Positions 31,460-41,630 of a DNA stretch of 56,223 nt are shown in pieces. Numbering within the stretch: the stretch's first letter is position 1; each line of letters opens with the position of its first letter. Source of the DNA: Mycoemilia scoparia (taxonomy: Eukaryota > Kickxellomycota > Kickxellomycetes > Kickxellales > Kickxellaceae); assembly GCA_027575805.1 (NCBI GenBank), contig JANBPU010000105.1, positions 1 to 56,223 of the forward strand, written 5' to 3'. A model generated the notes under the pieces. It ran no database searches. It was not told where the DNA came from and saw nothing but the letters and a program-made list of their open reading frames with translations. The position numbers and the translations under genes are program-made.

Positions 31460-32833
31460 TCAGAAAGGCGTCGAATAACCTTTTCCATTAAGGAGCTCTG
31501 CCAGCTCTTTAGCCTTATTATACAATTTCTGAGAACTTCCAGGGTCCATATGGGACATAGCATTGGGATCCTTTGGTTGTGACAGTATGGGTAAACAAAT
31601 AAGCTTCTGGACAGCGTCATCAATATCGTCAAGATCAATGTCGATGTCGATATCCACATCAACAAACCCACTCAAATTTACATTTATACCTGATGGGTTT
31701 TGGGTAGGGCTTTTGTTGGTACCCGTATTTGGGTGTGGATAATTCTTTGCCCACTCTGGGAAGTAGTAGGCAAATTCCTCAGGGCTAAGTGCTTTATGGA
31801 TACGCTTGACCATAGCCTGACGACTACTGAGGATCTTTGGCAAAGCACTATTTTTTGTATCAGCATTGCGTCTAGAGAACCGTTTATTTGATGCTACTGG
31901 TTTATAGAAGCCATCGATATCTTCGTCGTCATAGCGGTAGCAGTATTTACCATAGCCAAGGCGCATTGTGCTACGAACAGTCTCATTTTGGTAAAATGTT
32001 AAGGAATCGTCTAGTGATAGCGGTCTACCTCCAGGACCATTACCGTCCATCATCATCTGATGGTCTCCAATGCCCTGCCATATCGACCATATCCGATCCA
32101 TGTTGGCATGGTGGAGGAAGAATACGAAATCTGCCGCCGCCCACCCGTAGAGCATGTCACCAGCAATAGCCAAGTGCACGGAACCATGTATGCTGTCTTC
32201 TATGTAATTCCTAAACATGCTCATATCAGAAGAGATCTGTATAAAATGGGCTATAGCTTCAGGCGAGTACCAGGGATTGAGCTTTTTTCCATTGTTATAG
32301 ATGCGAGCTAAACAGTGAGGGTTAGGAATTGAAACTGTCATATTGGCTTGTGGGCCTTGCTTAACACAAAAGTCATCATTAGGATCGCCCCGACCCCCAA
32401 CATACTTGTCTGACAAGACAACGCTGGAGGCTGGATCAGCAAAATCGGCGGCGGCATCCCAGTATGGCATAACGAATCGGGAATCATATCCCTTGGCTGT
32501 TTGTTCAAAGAGTAGAACAAAGTAGCGATGGAAGGGATTAAACATAACATTCGAGTGGACGTTGTTATAGACGTTGTTGTGTACATTTGCAAAGTAGTCG
32601 AACCATCCATCATTGCTCATTCTCTTGACCACATTCCGGACTATTTTCCACTCCGAGCTGGTTAGTGCCCGGATTTCTTTTCTGGTTTGGAGATGTCTGC
32701 ATTTCCTTGTATAGTCAGTGTTTTTGCCATGGATACTGGTTACCAGCAAAGATAGGCAAAGCAGCTTTATAAAACCAAGTATTGATAAGCAATGGATATG
32801 AGACTGAGAAGTTCTCTTTTGAACTGCCACCAT
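31460..32833 (-). CDS. Tyrosinase 1 (type-3 copper oxidase), secreted
   Basis: A 457-residue protein from the ATG at 32833 (an upstream in-frame Met is rejected because the preceding codons are dinucleotide repeat). The signal segment is FIKLLCLSLLVTSIHG. CuA ligands are H85, H93 and H102 (NVH..., NVHSNVMF, PFHRYF). CuB ligands are H216, H220 and one of H241/H242 (SIHGSVH, FFLHHANMDR). The core ends with the aromatic CYRY motif. It is the most diverged of the four copies: the usual SPNDP before the last His is replaced by AAADF. The C-terminal ~150 residues hold FSRRNADTK, SPEEFAYYFPEWAK, an Asp/Ile repeat (VDIDIDIDLDDID) and the terminal helix. It probably oxidises phenols to quinones outside the cell. 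Confidence 0.9.
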   Translation of the reverse strand: MVAVQKRTSQSHIHCLSILGFIKLLCLSLLVTSIHGKNTDYTRKCRHLQTRKEIRALTSSEWKIVRNVVKRMSNDGWFDYFANVHNNVYNNVHSNVMFNPFHRYFVLLFEQTAKGYDSRFVMPYWDAAADFADPASSVVLSDKYVGGRGDPNDDFCVKQGPQANMTVSIPNPHCLARIYNNGKKLNPWYSPEAIAHFIQISSDMSMFRNYIEDSIHGSVHLAIAGDMLYGWAAADFVFFLHHANMDRIWSIWQGIGDHQMMMDGNGPGGRPLSLDDSLTFYQNETVRSTMRLGYGKYCYRYDDEDIDGFYKPVASNKRFSRRNADTKNSALPKILSSRQAMVKRIHKALSPEEFAYYFPEWAKNYPHPNTGTNKSPTQNPSGINVNLSGFVDVDIDIDIDLDDIDDAVQKLICLPILSQPKDPNAMSHMDPGSSQKLYNKAKELAELLNGKGYSTPF

Positions 32834-32898
32834 TTCTCTGATCTTGTAGACTAATGTGTTATAGTAGGACTCAGAGTTTAAATTAAGAAATGAATTTA

Positions 32899-32936
<38 letters not shown>

Positions 32937-34188
32937 AATAGAATTAGTAGAAAAACAGACAGATAAGTAGGTAGGAAAATAAGGGATGTCAGGTTATAGG
33001 ATTTGATAGAATGACGACTATTGAGGTTCATCCAGCACATTTATATATTAACTTGATGTATCAGGAAAGTCTAGTCAGTCATTCCAATACACGTACATCT
33101 GATTATCTGTATGGACAACAGCATGGAGGTTAAGAAATCCCTTTCTTCACGGGCATTAATTGCCAAGGATAAACATATCTGTGTACAAACGGAGAATATC
33201 CTGTTTGCAAAGATATTTGTCCACAACTTTGGGGGAGACCCAATTCGGCTTCTGGGAAAGTAAGGCCAAGTTGATTAACGATAGAAACCAAAGATGATAA
33301 GGAACTTTAACATGTTCTTCCCAATGCTTTCTACATGTGGCTTTAGCCTAATCAGCTCCTCATAAACCATTTTCGGTCATTGAAGGCACATCCCTACTTT
33401 GAAACCTAAATGAATGCACAGTCATTTAAATATTTTGACAAGCTCAGTTTCTTCTTTGGCCATATAATGTGTAAAAGGATTTGGTATCATGTTGGTTGTT
33501 TACTAAGCTTTATCAAAGAAGCCACAAAGGCAACCCACAAGGTCTCTTTGGGATTTATGGTCTTTGCTTAATGTAACTTGACCTCAAACAATGAAACAAC
33601 CGGATGCCTGTTACGCGGAGCCGTTCATCAATAGAGCTCAATATTCAAACATCCCAATATTCTGTGGATTATCAAAAATGCAAAGGGTGTGCTTCTATTG
33701 ATAGCTTCGCATATCGTGTATATTTCTTGAATCTAACTCCTGACCTGATTCTATGGATGTGTACTGGTGCTCTGTTTAGTCCTTATCTGGTGAATATAAG
33801 TAAAGGAGTGAAACACCTCAATTTGTAAAGAACATGGCAATGAGTAGTCAAACATGCCCCCCCACACACGCACTTTGATCAATCTGTGACAGCAAATGAT
33901 ATCTATTCCGAGAGAATGAAGTAAATATAAATAGGTATAACTTGGCGGTTATTCAGGAACATTAAAATGTGCTTTATAAAAATAAGTGAAAACATTAAAA
34001 CAATATGTTAAATGGAGAGTGCTTTAAATAAGGAAGTGTGTAAGGGTACGATGATAATTATTCGGAATTGTCTAAGGAATCCGTGTTAGGAGCTCGAAAA
34101 AGATGAAGGTAAATGTAAGATTATCCACAGGGCTTTGTTCTAATGAGTGAGAATTCGAGGGATGACGATGGTGATGATAGGGGAGGCT
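32834..34188. other. Tyrosinase 1 promoter side and gap to tyrosinase 2
   Basis: An (AT)10 then (GT)9 microsatellite lies at 32899-32936. A TATA-like ATATATAAA on the minus strand is near 33043-33052. No MITE copy and no supported gene lie in this 1.35 kb. Confidence 0.45.
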
Positions 34189-35451
34189 TTAACAATATGC
34201 TGGAACATATTTGTACTTGTTAAGAGTTTCAATAAACTCCTTGGCTACTTTGTAGTGGTTCTGGATATCCACTTTGTTATACTTGTGCATGCTGATCCAG
34301 CTATCTGGGAAGGGTTGGGGCACTATAATAGTACAGTTGTTTTTCGCTGTAGTGGGCTTTACAGCTCTCCTGTAAAGTGATCTTCTGGCATTGTTGCTGT
34401 TGGTAGAAACGCCGAACAATTTGGCAACTTCTGGAGAAACATTGCCATTAGATCGGACTTTATTAATAACGACATCTTCGCTATCCAAATCCTGGTCAGA
34501 AGAGCCTGTGGGGTCACCATCTTGATCTGTTTGAGCAAAAGCAGCCTGGAAAGAAGCAGTGCGAGCTCGACTGTCTTGTGGGCTATTAGATGATGATGAG
34601 CCGCCATATTGATAACACATGTCACCATAACCAAGTTCCATAACAGTTCTAATAGGAATGTTGTAGTTGGTGATTTCATCGTCCAAGTCAAGATTTCTGA
34701 TGCCATTGGGGCCAGGGCCATCCATTTTCCACAAGTTGTCGCCCATGCCTTGCCACCTTGCCCACAGACGGTCCATATTGGCATGATGGAGCATAAATAT
34801 GGGGTCGTTTGGCGAATATTCTTGTGACATGTCGCCACCAATACCGATATGAACATTTCCATGGATCGAGTACTCAATATCAGGACGGAGCCCAGCCATT
34901 CTATTATTTGCCTGAAGACGAGATGCGACATACTCGGGACTATACCAGGTCTGGATGGTATTGTTGGGACCGTCGAACTGACGAGCAAGACAATGCCTGT
35001 TGGGATAGGCTACCTGCAGTTGATCCACAAAACCATTGTTTACACAACGATTGTTACCCCGGCCGTTCCCGCCTACGTACCTGTCAGTAAGCACGGCGCT
35101 TCTTTGTGGTGCAGAATAGTCACGGCCAGCATCCCAGTATGGAAGATAGAAGTTGTTATTGTAGTTTCTGCGACCAATCGATTCGTAATCTTGGAGGAAT
35201 TTGCGATGGAAGGGGAAGAACATCGAATTTCCGTGGATGGGGACGAAGTTTGCAGTGTGAACATAGGAAAACCAAGCGGTCCAGCCATCGTCGTTCATCC
35301 GCTTGACGACATCGGTGTATACATTCCACTCATTTTGTGGCATGCTGCGTACTTCCTTGCGGGTGTGGATGTTAGAGCATCTGGGCAGATTTTGCTGAGC
35401 AAGGGAGACGTATCCCAATGCAGTGATGAGGACTATGCAGCTGATTTTCAT
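34189..35451 (-). CDS. Tyrosinase 2 (type-3 copper oxidase), secreted
   Basis: A 420-residue protein with signal peptide MKISCIVLITALGYVSLAQ. CuA ligands are H65, H73 and H82 (YVHTANFVPIHGNSMFFPFH). CuB ligands are H197, H201 and H222/H223 (SIHGNVHIGIGGD, LHHANMDRLW). Cys 25, 136, 154 and 279 are shared with copies 3 and 4. The core ends at CYQY (~280). A Ser/Asp-rich linker leads to VSPEVAKLFG, a dibasic stretch ARRSLYRR, and the C-terminal module FPDSWISMHKYN...LNKYKY, which ends in Cys420. No Cys lies two residues before H73. Confidence 0.93.
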   Translation of the reverse strand: MKISCIVLITALGYVSLAQQNLPRCSNIHTRKEVRSMPQNEWNVYTDVVKRMNDDGWTAWFSYVHTANFVPIHGNSMFFPFHRKFLQDYESIGRRNYNNNFYLPYWDAGRDYSAPQRSAVLTDRYVGGNGRGNNRCVNNGFVDQLQVAYPNRHCLARQFDGPNNTIQTWYSPEYVASRLQANNRMAGLRPDIEYSIHGNVHIGIGGDMSQEYSPNDPIFMLHHANMDRLWARWQGMGDNLWKMDGPGPNGIRNLDLDDEITNYNIPIRTVMELGYGDMCYQYGGSSSSNSPQDSRARTASFQAAFAQTDQDGDPTGSSDQDLDSEDVVINKVRSNGNVSPEVAKLFGVSTNSNNARRSLYRRAVKPTTAKNNCTIIVPQPFPDSWISMHKYNKVDIQNHYKVAKEFIETLNKYKYVPAYC

Positions 35452-37195
35452 GATGCAAGACTGTGCTGAATAGGTGTATGCAAATGTATATGGAATTAGT
35501 AAGGGTGTGGAAGTGATGTACAGATGCAGAGTGTTTTTGTGTAAGGGAGCACGATAGATCTAAAAGGGTATTTGGACTATTTAGTAGGGATAATTGAATG
35601 GTTTGTGTGTGTGGAGTAAGTATGAGTAGGATGAGCTATCTCTTGTTCTTTTATACTATTTTCTGTTTATAATGAGTGCTTATGTGCACCCAAGATCACT
35701 CTTGAAAAGGCTTTAGCTGTCAATATACCAGATCATTTCAAAGGGATGCTGAAGGCACGAAGCTAACTAGGCGTATATTCCTGCAAACATGCAATATACG
35801 TGTCTACCTGTTGTTAGCCTATAATATATACTACTATCAAAAACCTGTTGCAAAGAGAGCCAAAAGAGTATTAGGAATAAGCACGGGAGATCTTATACTT
35901 TGGCTTGGCCAGGTCATGCTTTACTTTCAGATAAACTACAGGCAACACTCAATGGTTAGCCGCATTATTGAACCAAAAAGTTATAAATAGCAGCATAATT
36001 CCTTCAGGAGCCATTGGTATCAGGAACTTTACTAAGTGTATAAAGAGCACACATACACCCGCGAAAGACAGAAGCAAAGAACACTCTTTCATTAAAAAAG
36101 AAAGTTACACATCCAGATTTCCATGGCGGTGTTGGTGGTGAGAAGAGTATGAGATATTTGTATGTGAATATCAGAAACCAACTATTCTTCGGTTTAAGAA
36201 TTACTTTGGTTAAAGTCTCCTGAAAACACTGAGCCTAGCCAGCATGCTTAGGTAGACCTGTTTATCAAAGTAATCCTGACGGGCCTTGGGATTTACTTGG
36301 TCTTTAGATCAAAGAAATTAAAATCCTGGTTTGACATTGAGAAAGATCTGCTGCCGTTGTTTATAAAATAGAGCATTGGCATCATTGACTCGGATTTTGT
36401 GGAAGCTTGGAGATAGTTCCTAATAACGTTACTGGTAGTACAGTGCCATGTAAAACGCCAATATTATTGTTCTAAGCATTAAAGAGGTTCAGGCTTGGCT
36501 TCCAGGAGCAACTCTCGTATAGCAAAAGATCTTAACCGCTCAACAAAGAACTTACGTGGTATCCTTTGATATATCTTTACTACTCATGTAGATAGCATGG
36601 CTTTATTTCATAAGTTATCAGTCATAAAAGGCCTCCCAAAACATGACCATATGTCAGTTTCATACTAGGCCATTACCCTCATTTTCCCATGGTCAATATT
36701 TGCTATGATTAAAATCATTTTGCTGGGGCACATCCACATCCATTCTGTGGCTGATCAGTAGTGAAAATCAACCAAATATACAACACACACCTGTATATAT
36801 TTTTTATACACTTTCACAGGTATTTCCATGTGCTGGTATAATAATATTCTGAGCATACTATTTCTGACGTTATATAGGCAATGATAATCGAAATAAAAAT
36901 GTCGTTCTAATAACGTTAATTATGCAACGACTAACAAACCTGTTGAGAATTTCATGGACATAGCTTTAGAATAGATGGATTCTAGTGTTTGCATTATTTA
37001 AAGCAAATCTGGGCAACTAAATTATACACTCTGTCAAATGGTATGTAGAAAAGTTTAGTTACTACTTTAAAGCAATTTATTATGAAGATGTTTTCTATCT
37101 GAAGCATTGGGGGATTGGTGAAGAAATAATCAAGCCCGCCCTCATAAATATAATTATATATATATTCCCTTTATCTAAATGTTGGTGAACCATTA
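35452..37195. other. Intergenic, tyrosinase 2 promoter to MITE copy H
   Basis: A 1.7 kb AT-rich interval with the tyrosinase 2 promoter at its left. I see no coding frame, RNA gene or family repeat in it. Confidence 0.45.
35648..35655 (-). promoter_or_regulatory. TATA box of tyrosinase 2
   Basis: The minus strand reads TATAAAAG about 200 bases upstream of the tyrosinase 2 ATG. Tyrosinase 3 has a similar TATAAAA near 44421-44427, about 240 bases upstream of its ATG. Confidence 0.45.
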
Positions 37196-37299
37196 ATTTG
37201 GGTAATAATTTTTGAAGGGTACCTTTTGATGAACAATGATTATAGGGGCAATCCCAGTTGATTATCAAATAATGAACCTTCAAAAATAACTACCCATAT
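37196..37299. mobile_element. MITE-like element copy H
   Basis: A 104 bp copy with both arms (TTTGGGTAATAATTTTTGAA; CTTCAAAAATAACTACCCAT). The interior is shortened and includes GATTATAGGGGCAATCCCAG. It ends 103 bases before the F-box gene start, so it lies in that gene's promoter. Confidence 0.75.
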
Positions 37300-37402
37300 T
37301 ACATTAGATGTGATTCTTTTTTATATAACCAAATCATGCCCAGCATCTTGGCCGAAATTCCTTTACTATTGTTGATAACAATATAAAGCAGATTTACAAG
37401 AT

Positions 37403-39257
37403 ATGAATAAGAAATTACCATTCCATATTAAATGGAAAATATGTGAGCATCTCACTCGAAATTCTTTGTACCAAAATATGGGTGAATTAAAAATGGCTTC
37501 TATGGACTGGTATGAAACGGTTCTTCAGTATAACTACACAATCTGGAAATACGAAAACAATTTCAAAGAGTACAGCAGTAAGTTGTGATAAATACTTTGA
37601 CCAACTTATCTTCTTTTCCCTACTAAATGATATACTTACAATTTATAACTATTGTATAGAAGTTGGGAATAGGTATATTTCTCGAATTTATTTGGATCCA
37701 GGATATCCACCCTGTGACGAGTTTTTTGATCTAAAGTGTCCAAAATTAACTGATCTTCAGCTACCATACGATCCTGAACTTGTCAGAAAGTTGAGCAAAT
37801 TTACCAAACTAAATCCCACCATCACGGATCTTTATATTGAATGCAATATCCTTGAGCAAGATCTTCCTATCATTGATCAACCAACACTTTTTGAACTTAT
37901 ATGCCCACTTTACCAAAGGCTATATCTACTCGAATTAAAAGTTGTCATAAAACTTCCATCATTATCATTCTTGTTAGAAAATCTTCCAAATCTTGGAACT
38001 CTTGAGCTTGAATACTGTGTATTAAAGGATATTTCTGACATATTCGTTCCAAGAAACTCTCGCCACTACCAACATAATAAGCCACCACACAGCAACAACT
38101 CCAAACCAAAGTCACCACCTAATTCTAGTCAGAAGAAACCATACTATAGCCTCACACGACTTTCATTCTCCAGATGGTTTACTACTAAAAATCAACTCAA
38201 AGAAATAATGAATGGTAACTTGGTATTCAATGCCGATATATTCCCAAATCTAGATATCCTGACTCTTCAAGCATTTCTCGAAAACATTATAAATATACCA
38301 ATTTCTGATACCAATTTTGGCCCAATTCCCCACCCTTGTTTTATGAGCTCTGTAAGGTTCAAATCAATCACTGATCTTAGACTATACAAGGTCACGTTTA
38401 AACTTTTGAACAATATTGCCGAAAGCTGTCCCAATCTCGAAAAACTTTCAGTATTGACATTTTATCATGCAAATGACCCAATAGATATAATCCTTTCATT
38501 CAGATCGATTGCAGAATATTTCCCAAAACTAATCAGCCTTGTAATTTGGATGTGGAAAAAGAGGACAGATGATGATAGCGACTTTCCAATTACTAATGAC
38601 ATGTCGTTCTATTCAGAAACACTGGACTATGCTTTAGGATTAAGAGAAATTGCTGATGGTGATAGTGGCAGCAATAGAACCTTATACCTACTAGATCGGA
38701 TACATATGAATAATAGCAGGGTCAACCGAATTCAACAACTTCCACACCAACAGCAGGAGACAGAAAGACAAACAGCACCAAGAAATGACATCATTCAAAG
38801 AATACAGACTCCAATGAAATTCAGTTGCTCAAATATGCTTAGAAGCTTGTGTATATGCACATTAGGGAATATCTTGACACCGGACATCTTGTTACCAATT
38901 GCCCAATTCACCAACTTGATATTCTTGGAAATTGAGTTTTCAACCCTATATAATATCCAACTACAAAAGAATAGGATCCAAGACTACTACTCAAACTCTA
39001 CAACAGACCCTGATCACTCTACCAAACCATTTGGAAAATTGGTTGATTTCACACTAAACAATAATGGATTCAACGAAAACATTGAACAATTCATGGAGCT
39101 CATAAAGCTATTTCCTGCTCTGCGAATATTTCATTATAATGAAGGTGACCAGTATTGTCGTCACCATAGTGATAGTGGTAATGGTTCTCATGATAAACAT
39201 GGGGACTTTTTTGATATTTTGAAGCAAGCCTTTCCTGATCTGTTATTTGTTTTTTAA
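37403..39257 (+). CDS. F-box protein with LRR-like body (paralogue 2), two exons
   Basis: Exons 37403-37577 and 37660-39257, with an 82 nt GT-AG intron, give 590 residues. The F-box-like start is LPFHIKWKICEHLTRNSLY followed by ELKMASMDWYETVLQ. The body has irregular Leu-rich units (LPNLGTLELEYCVL, FPNLDILTLQAFL, CPNLEKLSVLTFY, FTNLIFLEIEFSTL). Asn/Gln-rich insertions are near 205-225 and 425-440. The overall plan matches the F-box gene at 23658. The intron right after the F-box distinguishes the two. Its substrate is unknown. Confidence 0.75.
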
Positions 39258-39289
39258 AATAGTGTGAATGAAATGTAGCCTTGTCCATA

Positions 39290-39411
39290 ATATGGGTCAT
39301 TATATTTGAAGGGTGACTTTTGGTGACCAACGATTATATTGGAAATCCCAGCCAAATGTGTGATCACAGTCTTTTAGCAAATGGTCACCCTTCAAAAATA
39401 ACTACCCATAT
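39290..39411. mobile_element. MITE-like element copy I, complete
   Basis: A 122 bp copy starting 33 bases after the F-box stop codon. The ends are ATATGGGTCATTATATTTGA and AAAATAACTACCCATAT. R2 sequence adjoins its right end. Confidence 0.8.
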
Positions 39412-39540
39412 GGTCAAAGTTCAAAAGACCTTGAGCAAAAATGTATCCTCAGTGATTTTATATCAAATGAATGATGACTGGGCCAAAGCCTGGGGACTCA
39501 TTTCTGCCTATCTTGTATTTGATCACTTGTGAAATTTTCC
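39412..39540 (+). repeat. Repeat family R2 copy between two MITE copies
   Basis: Contains GTCAAAGTTCAAAAGACCTT, GACTGGGCCAAAGCCTGGGG, CATTTCTGCCTATCTTG and GATCACTTGTGAAATTTT. Its two ends are weak inverted copies of each other (GTTCA...AAG versus CTTGTGAAATTT). Confidence 0.65.
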
Positions 39541-39634
39541 CATTTATTAACAAATGACAACCATCCGTTTAGCTGTGGCTGCCCCTATACTCATTGGCCA
39601 CCAAAAGGTACCCTTCATAAATTATTACCCATGT
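39541..39634. mobile_element. MITE-like element copy J, left arm missing
   Basis: Interior TTAACAAATGACAACCATCC and CTATACTCATTGGCCACC, then right arm ACCCTTCATAAATTATTACC. With copy I and the R2 segment it makes a ~345 bp MITE-R2-MITE composite. Confidence 0.7.
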
Positions 39635-39868
39635 AAAGTAGGTCTCAAAACTATATGCAAACCAAGTAGCACAACTCCACTACAAATCATTTTTTATGCT
39701 TTTATTGTTGTTGACTGATAAAATCGAGTAAAATATATAAGCACTGTAGAAAGGTAGAAAACAGAAAGATAAAAAATCATTGTCAAACATTTAGGCTCAC
39801 ATGAGAACTTATGTGAACTCTTTACTTGGTGGTGATAACTTTATCAAAACAATATTTTCATATTATTT

Positions 39869-40679
39869 TTAAATGCTAGTATGAGTACCATCATCAGTAT
39901 CATCATCAGTATCATCATCAGCATCATAATCAGCATCATAATCAGAATCATCATCAGTATCATCATCAGTATCATCATCAGTATCATCATCAGAATCATC
40001 ATCAGTATCATCATCAGAATCATCATCAGAATCATCATCATTAACAGTTTCATGGGATTCCTGCAGCCCAAGCTGGGATATTAGTGATTGTCTCATCTCT
40101 GGCATTCCTGTATGATTCATGCTGACTAGGGGGATAATAACAAAACGATCATTACCATCACTATAAACAGGTTCATTGGACTCATACTGCCTGAGGCGGG
40201 ATATTAATGATTTTATCTTACTTATCATATCCGCATCACTCATTCCGTCTAAGGAGCTATTAACAGTATCACTATAAACAGTTTCATGAGATTCATACTG
40301 GCTGAGGCGGGATTCTAACAATCGTATCATCATCACCTTCTCCATGCGACTTGTGCTGTCTAGGGGGATATTAGCCATATCATCATATCTACTACCATTA
40401 CCTTGGGATACAGACTCTGTGGTGGAGTTAGGACTTGTCTCAGCATCAGATAATGTGCTGCTTTTGTTGGCCCTACCTAAAAAAGATATCAAATATCAAA
40501 TAAAATAGTTAGTGACAAAAATAAAAGCAATAAGCATATGTATTTCTATGTGTAAATCTAGATATGCAACATCATAATTTGTTCAAATTACAGCAGTAGT
40601 AAACTGCAAATGGAAAAGTAGGAATTAACATCCCACTAATCACTATTAAAATCTTAAAATGAGTACCTTCTGTATCCAT
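39869..40679 (-). CDS. Repeat protein with Asp-rich tail, two exons
   Basis: Exon 1 (40679-40667) encodes Met-Asp-Thr-Glu plus one base. A 190 nt intron (donor GTACTC, acceptor TTTTTTAG) joins it to exon 2 (40476-39869), giving 206 residues. Three similar units follow: a hydrophobic helix then a fixed motif, ESRLSQYESHETVYSD, ISRLRQYESNEPVYSD and ISQLGLQESHETVNDD. The last ~55 residues are almost entirely Asp with Ser/Thr/Tyr/Ala, encoded by an ATC/ATT trinucleotide-type array. No family is recognised and there is no signal peptide. The splice rests on a weak donor. The ATG, matching frame and TATA box upstream support a real gene. Confidence 0.5.
39887..40048. repeat. Coding trinucleotide array (ATC/ATCAG-type)
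   Basis: A near-perfect run of CATCAT-CAGTAT-type units encodes the Asp-rich tail on the minus strand. Its length is likely to vary between strains by slippage. Confidence 0.85.
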
Positions 40680-40804
40680 ATTGAGAGAGAGAATATGTGT
40701 GTGTGTTGAGAAATGGTAATGAAAGTCAGTTAAAAAATAGAAAAAAGGAAAAAGGAAAAAAACAAAAAAAACAAATTTCTAAAATATTGCATTATTTGGC
40801 ATTG

Positions 40805-40812
40805 TATTTATA
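40805..40812 (-). promoter_or_regulatory. TATA box of the Asp-rich repeat gene
   Basis: The minus strand reads GGTATAAATAC, about 126 bases upstream of the proposed ATG at 40679. Confidence 0.4.
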
Positions 40813-40847
40813 CCTTTTTTTGCATCTCACTTTTTCATTTTATTTGT

Positions 40848-40976
40848 ATATGGATGTAGGTGATAATTAATGAAGAGTTGCCATTTGCTAATAAATTATG
40901 TTCACCCATTTGGATGTAATTACACCTATAGCAATCATGGCTCATCAAAAGGTATCCTTCAAATATTATCCCACAT
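40848..40976. mobile_element. MITE-like element copy K, diverged
   Basis: Family-like ends (ATATGGATGTAGGTGATAAT; TATCCTTCAAATATTATCCC) and interior CACCCATTTGGATGTAATTA. It is followed four bases later by copy L in the same orientation. Confidence 0.7.
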
Positions 40977-40980
40977 TTGT

Positions 40981-41102
40981 ATATGGGTGACAATTTTTGA
41001 AGGGTGTCCATTTGATAATAGACTCTGATCATCCATTTGGCTGGGATTGCCCCTATAATCGCAGGCCACCAAAAGTCACCCTTCAAAAATTATGATCCAT
41101 AT
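40981..41102. mobile_element. MITE-like element copy L, complete
   Basis: A well-preserved 122 bp copy: ATATGGGTGACAATTTTTGA on the left, CCTTCAAAAATTATGATCCA on the right. Interior CATCCATTTGGCTGGGATTG and CCACCAAAAGTCACCC. Confidence 0.85.
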
Positions 41103-41190
41103 GGTGAAAATTCACAAGTGATAAAGTATATTATAGGCAAAGATGAGTCCCCAGATTTTTTTGGCCCAATCACCAGCCATTTGATATGCA
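41103..41190 (-). repeat. Repeat family R2 copy (partial), next to MITE copy L
   Basis: Reading on the minus strand gives GATTGGGCCAAAAAAATCTG, GGGGACTCATCTTTGCCTA and TCACTTGTGAATTTTCACC. Another ~170 bases of unrelated DNA separate it from copy M. Confidence 0.55.
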
Positions 41191-41358
41191 ACTCTAAATT
41201 CCTGAGTGGTAACAGAACCAAATCACCAAAATCAAAAGCTTTGGCCTATTCAAATAAAAAGAATCATTGTTTGTTTTATTCCGATACTCAAAAGCTTTAT
41301 GCCATTTCAGAAAATAGTATGAGGGGAAACCAAGCTATATTGTATAGTCATCATATTT

Positions 41359-41479
41359 ATATGGGTGATAATTTTTGAAGGGTGAATGTTTGCTAGTAAA
41401 ACTAGACATCTATTTGGGTGTAATTGCCCCTACAATAATTGACCACAAAATTGTATCCTTCAAAAATTATTGCCCATAT
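41359..41479. mobile_element. MITE-like element copy M, complete
   Basis: A 121 bp copy with ends ATATGGGTGATAATTTTTGA and CAAAAATTATTGCCCATAT. It has the 'CTAGTAAAACTAGACATC' interior subtype. It ends 152 bases before the ATG of the next gene. Confidence 0.85.
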
Positions 41480-41630
41480 AAAAAATAATAAAACAAATAA
41501 AAGCCTGAAGTATATAAATTAACATTGTTTTCTGCCATAAACTGGCATATTTTATCTCAAACAATCTTCCTCTTCCTCCCACTCCCATCCCCCTGTAGCA
41601 CTTTCCAAAAGTCGATTACACATTTCCAAA

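Noticed and set aside
34359..34988. Long alternative frames inside the tyrosinase genes (also 42708-43706 and 34849-35469)
   Set aside because: They overlap clear tyrosinase coding sequence in other frames and contain no domain.
39881..40084. A plus-strand Ile/Ser repeat frame
   Set aside because: It is the antisense reading of the Asp-rich trinucleotide array.
39290..41479. Regularly repeated inverted copies that could suggest a CRISPR array
   Set aside because: The units are ~120 bp with terminal inverted repeats, irregular spacing and a eukaryotic context. They are transposable-element-like.
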